The notes under the pieces are model-generated. The model was not told the DNA's origin and ran no database searches. It saw only the letters and a program-made list of their open reading frames with translations. 7,796 bases of DNA from Chloroflexota bacterium (lineage in GTDB: Bacteria > Chloroflexota > Anaerolineae > UBA7937 > B3-Chlor), in NCBI GenBank assembly GCA_030616025.1, contig JAUWYD010000043.1:1-7796 (forward strand). The letters are read 5' to 3'. Below, in pieces: positions 5,349 through 7,796 of this stretch. The translations under genes were made by a program, and so were the position numbers. How positions within the stretch are numbered: position 1 is the first letter of the stretch; the number at the start of each line of letters is the position of its first letter.

Positions 5349-5392
5349 GGGGCGATTCGTGTCACTAGGATGCCCTTTGGGCAAATCGCCCC
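5349..5392 (+). promoter_or_regulatory. Nested intergenic hairpin before the membrane-protein gene
   Basis: GGGGCGATT (5349-5357) pairs perfectly with AATCGCCCC (5384-5392). A second perfect stem TGCCC-TTT-GGGCA (5371-5383) stacks directly on its inner end, leaving a 13-base bulge on the 5' side. It lies between the lectin-like gene and the GGAGG before ATG 5404. The plan of an outer stem enclosing a 3-base-loop inner hairpin repeats that at 3689-3723. There is no U tract. It may modulate translation or mRNA decay. Confidence 0.6.
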
Positions 5393-5403
5393 CTGGAGGA
5401 CCC

Positions 5404-5589
5404 ATGCGCGACAAGCTCATCGACCTTTTCAAGACCTCTGCCCTCATCCAGGGCGCCATGGCCCTTGCCGGATTCGGGGTCATATGCTATCTTGCCATCG
5501 TCGGCCGCCCCGTCCCCGAGATCCTTGCAGCCATCGTCGGCACCATCGTCGGCTACTACTTTGGCACCAAGACACGCCAAGAGACCTGA
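5404..5589 (+). CDS. Two-span small membrane protein, 61 aa; holin-like or virion membrane protein
   Basis: The ATG at 5404 is chosen over an upstream GTG at 5359 because TGGAGGACCC precedes it and the earlier stretch is taken up by a hairpin. A short amphipathic N-terminus (MRDKLIDLFKTS) leads into span 1 at about residues 13-33 (ALIQGAMALAGFGVICYLAI). A tight turn VGRPVP follows, then span 2 at about 38-53 (EILAAIVGTIVGYYFG), and a polar tail TKTRQET. Size and topology fit small phage holins or a protein of an internal virion membrane. Its place among virion genes leaves both open. Confidence 0.85.
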   Translation: MRDKLIDLFKTSALIQGAMALAGFGVICYLAIVGRPVPEILAAIVGTIVGYYFGTKTRQET

Positions 5590-5600
5590 GGAGGTCCTCC

Positions 5601-5819
5601 ATGCCCAAGTACAGACGAGTCGCCCGAAACGAGTACCCTTCCACTGACCCCGCTCGCCGTGACAAGATCGACGTGAACTACGTCTACATGGACGAGGCCT
5701 TCCAAACCGTCAACATCCGTGTGCCCCTCGAGGAGGATACCGCCGAGCGGGTCGCAGCTCTACTCCGCGAGAGGGCCAGGGCCGTAGAGCGAGGGGGAGC
5801 CCTCGAGATCGAGGTCTAG
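5601..5819 (+). CDS. Small soluble protein of unknown function, 72 aa
   Basis: The ATG at 5601 follows TGAGGAGGTCC, which overlaps the stop of the membrane-protein gene. The N-terminal half is polar and basic (MPKYRRVARNEYPSTDPARR). The second half contains a strand VNYVYMDEAFQTVNIRVPLE, then a charged helix DTAERVAALLRERARAVERG and a final strand ALEIEV. This suggests a small beta-alpha-beta domain. There is no membrane segment, signal peptide or recognisable motif. Position between a two-span membrane protein and the large repeat protein suggests a virion accessory or assembly role, but nothing in the sequence proves it. Confidence 0.75.
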   Translation: MPKYRRVARNEYPSTDPARRDKIDVNYVYMDEAFQTVNIRVPLEEDTAERVAALLRERARAVERGGALEIEV

Positions 5820-5869
5820 CCGAAGGTGCCGCTACTGCGGCCCGAAGGTGCACCCGAAGGGGGCCCCAT
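5820..5869 (+). repeat. Short CCGAAGG-type direct repeats in the intergenic gap
   Basis: CCGAAGGTGC occurs at 5820-5829 and again at 5842-5851, and CCGAAGGGGG follows at 5854-5863. The last copy supplies the purine-rich stretch before the ATG at 5870. A GTG at 5826 opens a 15-codon frame whose TGA overlaps that ATG as ATGA, so a tiny leader peptide is possible. Repeated near-SD sequences could act as standby ribosome sites. Confidence 0.35.
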
Positions 5870-7796
5870 ATGACCACACCAGCTGGCTTCTGGCCCGTCC
5901 CCGTCCTCTGGTTCACGACTGTCGGGCAACTGGTCGCAGATATTCGTACCAGTCAAGTGAGCACTATCATGCCCCGGCAGGTCGATATCCAGGTGGACCT
6001 GTGGGGTCTAAGCGATCACCTCACCTACACCACCGACGCGAAGATCGATGGCGTCAGAGACCGGGTCGTCGGTGTCAGCTCTTTCCAGACCGAGGTCATG
6101 GCCGGGGCGCTCGTTGGCATCAGAGACCGGGTCATCGATGTCAGCTCTTACCAGACCGAGGTCTTGTCCGCGGGGATCGTTGACGTCAGAGACCGCGTCC
6201 GCAATGTCAGCACTTACCAGAGCGAGGTCTTGGGCGCGGGGGTCGCTCAAGTCTTGGAGGATGTCCAATCTAGCCTCCAGCTCCTCACGGTGGACGTGGT
6301 GCCCATGATCAATCAAGTCTTGGGCGTGGTCGTACCCGCGCACCAGCTCCTCGTCGAGCAAGTGGTGCCCGGGCTCATTCAAGTCTGGGGTGGGGTCCAA
6401 TATGTGCGGGCGCTGCTCGAGTATGAAGTCGTGCCCGCCAGAGAGGAAATCTTGGCCCTGGTCAACCGTACCTACTATGCCCTCAAACAGATCGTGTTTC
6501 CGGGCATCGCTCAAGTCATCGGTGGGGTCGAATCCACACAGCAGCTCCTCGTGGAGACCGTGGTGCCCGCGGGAGTCGAGATCTTGGGCGTGGTCATACC
6601 CACACGTCAGGTCCTCGAGGGGAACGTGCTTCCCGGGATCGTTCAAGTCATCGATGGCGTTCAGTCTACCTACCAGCTCCTCGTGCAGGAAGTGGTGCCC
6701 ACCACAGAGGAGATCTTGGCCGTGGTCGTACCCACCCTCCAGGCCCTCGAGCGGATCGTGGTTACGGGCATCGATCAAGTCTTGGTAGGGCTTCAATCCG
6801 TACAGCAGGTCATCGAGGCGACCGTGGTGTCAGGCACCGAGGAAATCTTGGGCGTGGTCATACCCACCCAGCAAGTCCTCGTGGACACCGTCGTGCCGGG
6901 CATCGCTCAGATCTTCAACGTGGTCACACCCGTACACCAGGTCCTCGTGGGGATCGTGGTGCCGGGCATCAATCAAGTCTGGCAGGGTATCGTCACTCTC
7001 AACTCCGGCTTGCACGAGCTCGTCACTATGTTGCCCCCCCTCATGCCGGGCCCCACCGCTCCTCCTATGGCTGCGCTCGGGATGCAGCTCGTCCAGGCAT
7101 TTGACGACTCTTGGCCTCGAATGCCCAAAACCGTCGGGGATGCTGCCGAGGACTTTATCCAGGATCTAGGAGAGAGGATCCGCGGCTGGTATGACCAGTT
7201 TGTTGCCATACCCGGGGACTGGCTCAATGAGGCGGCCGAGATCGCTGGCACCGACCTGGCTCTCGATCCCTCCCGGTCCCTGGCTGTAGCAGGCCACCTT
7301 TACGGCCGGGCCATCGCCGCTGGCACCGGCGCCCACCTCGTCTCTGCCGCCCTCAACGCCATTCCCACCCTCAACTGGGTCGGCGCCGCCCAACTGTCTG
7401 CCTTCATCGCCCAGGGCGCGGGCTTCGAAGGCATCACCAAAGCCATCTACGGCACCTTCCTCGATGGCGCTCTGGCCTGGCCCATGCGCTACCATTGGAA
7501 TCAGCTCCTTCGCCCCAAGATCCCCACCGAGGGCGCCATCTTCGCCATGGGCCGCAAGCGCGGCCTCGACTATGCCGAGTTCTCTGCCGCCATGGCCATG
7601 CAGGGCCTTCCCCAGACCTGGATCGACAAGGAGTACACCTTCTTCTGGGCCGACCCGTCGCCCTATTGGCTCCTTCGCATGTCCGAGCACGCTACCCCCA
7701 AGGTGCAACCGGTCGGCCTCATGCGCGAGTGGTACGATAAGTGGGTCCCTAACTGGCGGAACGATCCCTGGGGCTGGTACAGGGCGAAACTGATGA
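5870..7796 (+). CDS. Large 22-residue-repeat protein, partial (at least 642 aa); membrane- or tape-measure-like virion protein candidate
   Basis: ATG 5870 follows AAGGGGG, and the frame stays open to the window edge with no stop; the C-terminus is missing. Residues 1-54 are hydrophobic and aromatic at first (FWPVPVLWFTTVGQLV). Residues 55-384 are fifteen tandem 22-residue units. The first four carry VRDRV and VSSYQTEV. The last eleven mostly begin VVP and carry an amphipathic pattern of Val/Ile/Leu with Gln/Glu. A Pro-rich linker (389-399) leads to a helical domain with a small-residue hydrophobic stretch at about 480-520. A Pro/Trp-rich region from 548 follows (RPKIPTEGAIFAMGRKRG, LPQTWIDKEY). 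Twenty-two-residue amphipathic helices punctuated by proline recall exchangeable apolipoproteins; hendecad coiled coils are the alternative. A tape-measure, fibre or membrane-lining role is inferred only. Confidence 0.88.
   Translation, partial: MTTPAGFWPVPVLWFTTVGQLVADIRTSQVSTIMPRQVDIQVDLWGLSDHLTYTTDAKIDGVRDRVVGVSSFQTEVMAGALVGIRDRVIDVSSYQTEVLSAGIVDVRDRVRNVSTYQSEVLGAGVAQVLEDVQSSLQLLTVDVVPMINQVLGVVVPAHQLLVEQVVPGLIQVWGGVQYVRALLEYEVVPAREEILALVNRTYYALKQIVFPGIAQVIGGVESTQQLLVETVVPAGVEILGVVIPTRQVLEGNVLPGIVQVIDGVQSTYQLLVQEVVPTTEEILAVVVPTLQALERIVVTGIDQVLVGLQSVQQVIEATVVSGTEEILGVVIPTQQVLVDTVVPGIAQIFNVVTPVHQVLVGIVVPGINQVWQGIVTLNSGLHELVTMLPPLMPGPTAPPMAALGMQLVQAFDDSWPRMPKTVGDAAEDFIQDLGERIRGWYDQFVAIPGDWLNEAAEIAGTDLALDPSRSLAVAGHLYGRAIAAGTGAHLVSAALNAIPTLNWVGAAQLSAFIAQGAGFEGITKAIYGTFLDGALAWPMRYHWNQLLRPKIPTEGAIFAMGRKRGLDYAEFSAAMAMQGLPQTWIDKEYTFFWADPSPYWLLRMSEHATPKVQPVGLMREWYDKWVPNWRNDPWGWYRAKLM
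6032..7021 (+). repeat. Fifteen tandem 66-bp units coding 22-residue repeats
   Basis: The array is 990 bases, exactly 15 x 66, without indels. Units 1-4 (6032-6295) are alike, and units 1 and 2 differ at only about 5 of the last 51 bases, implying recent duplication or gene conversion. Units 5-15 (6296-7021) start mostly with the Val-Val-Pro codons. In this block units alternate between an E-I-L-G-V-V-I-P type and a G-I-x-Q-V type, giving a 44-residue (132-bp) super-repeat. Residues 33-54 (IMPRQVDIQVDLWGLSDHLT) may be a decayed extra unit with proline at position 3. Confidence 0.9.

Noticed and set aside
4253..5365. Minus-strand frame of 370 codons
   Set aside because: It is antisense to two well-supported plus genes with good ribosome-binding sites; it arises because stop codons are rare opposite GC-rich codons.
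5827..5860. C-x2-C (CRYCG) zinc-ribbon-like stretch in a third frame
   Set aside because: It has no start codon with a ribosome-binding site, and downstream it becomes a shadow of the repeat protein.
6008..6796. Long minus-strand frame (262 codons) with periodic His/Asp-rich repeats
   Set aside because: It is the antisense image of the 66-bp repeat array; the plus frame is longer, has a ribosome-binding site, continues the operon and has a sensible amphipathic pattern.
6032..7021. Regular 66-bp repeats resembling a CRISPR-like or non-coding array
   Set aside because: The period is a multiple of three, there are no unique spacers between conserved repeats, and variation follows codons of one open frame.
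1..7796. The window as a complete circular genome
   Set aside because: No terminal overlap between the two ends is seen, genes run off both sides, and packaging and replication genes are absent. The right-end frame would stay open across a join into the left end, but that is antisense to the micro-genes and looks like chance.

Overview
The window looks like the structural-gene region of a tailless double-stranded DNA virus of a bacterium, or of an integrated relative. Three things point to this. The candidate major capsid protein (2012-3172) has an internal duplication of the kind expected from a double jelly-roll fold. It is followed by a run of small, beta-rich, virion-type proteins rather than tail genes. 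Membrane proteins are scattered through both operons. A bacterial host is supported by two near-consensus sigma70 promoters, by purine-rich Shine-Dalgarno sites before most genes, and by frequent GTG starts. The DNA is GC-rich by eye and the host phylum cannot be told. No packaging ATPase, integrase or replication protein lies in the window, so part of the genome is missing.

Layout. A compact divergent control region (about 1231-1411) separates two operons. The leftward operon (1230 down to 1) encodes a PD-(D/E)XK-like protein with an altered active-site motif, a doubtful small basic ORF, a 111-residue unknown protein, two single-span membrane peptides of 37 and 36 residues, and the start of another gene that leaves the window. 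Several are joined by 4-base ATGA stop/start overlaps. The leftward promoter carries a near-perfect 16-bp palindrome in its -10/-35 spacer, a likely operator.

The rightward operon (1412 to the right edge) runs: 195-residue helical protein (scaffold or minor virion protein candidate), candidate major capsid protein, 133-residue beta protein, 133-residue penton-like candidate, 158-residue beta protein, 242-residue lectin-like attachment protein, 61-residue two-span membrane protein (holin-like or virion membrane), 72-residue soluble protein, and a large protein of at least 642 residues. Strong RNA hairpins sit in the leader and in several intergenic gaps, which could set the stoichiometry of the virion proteins.

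The most striking item is the last gene, which is easily missed because it runs off the window. It contains fifteen tandem 22-residue units (residues 55-384), many with proline at position 3. This periodicity and punctuation recall exchangeable apolipoproteins and hendecad coiled coils. The protein could be a membrane-embracing, tape-measure-like or fibre component of the virion; its role is inferred only. All product calls come from reading the sequence without database searches.
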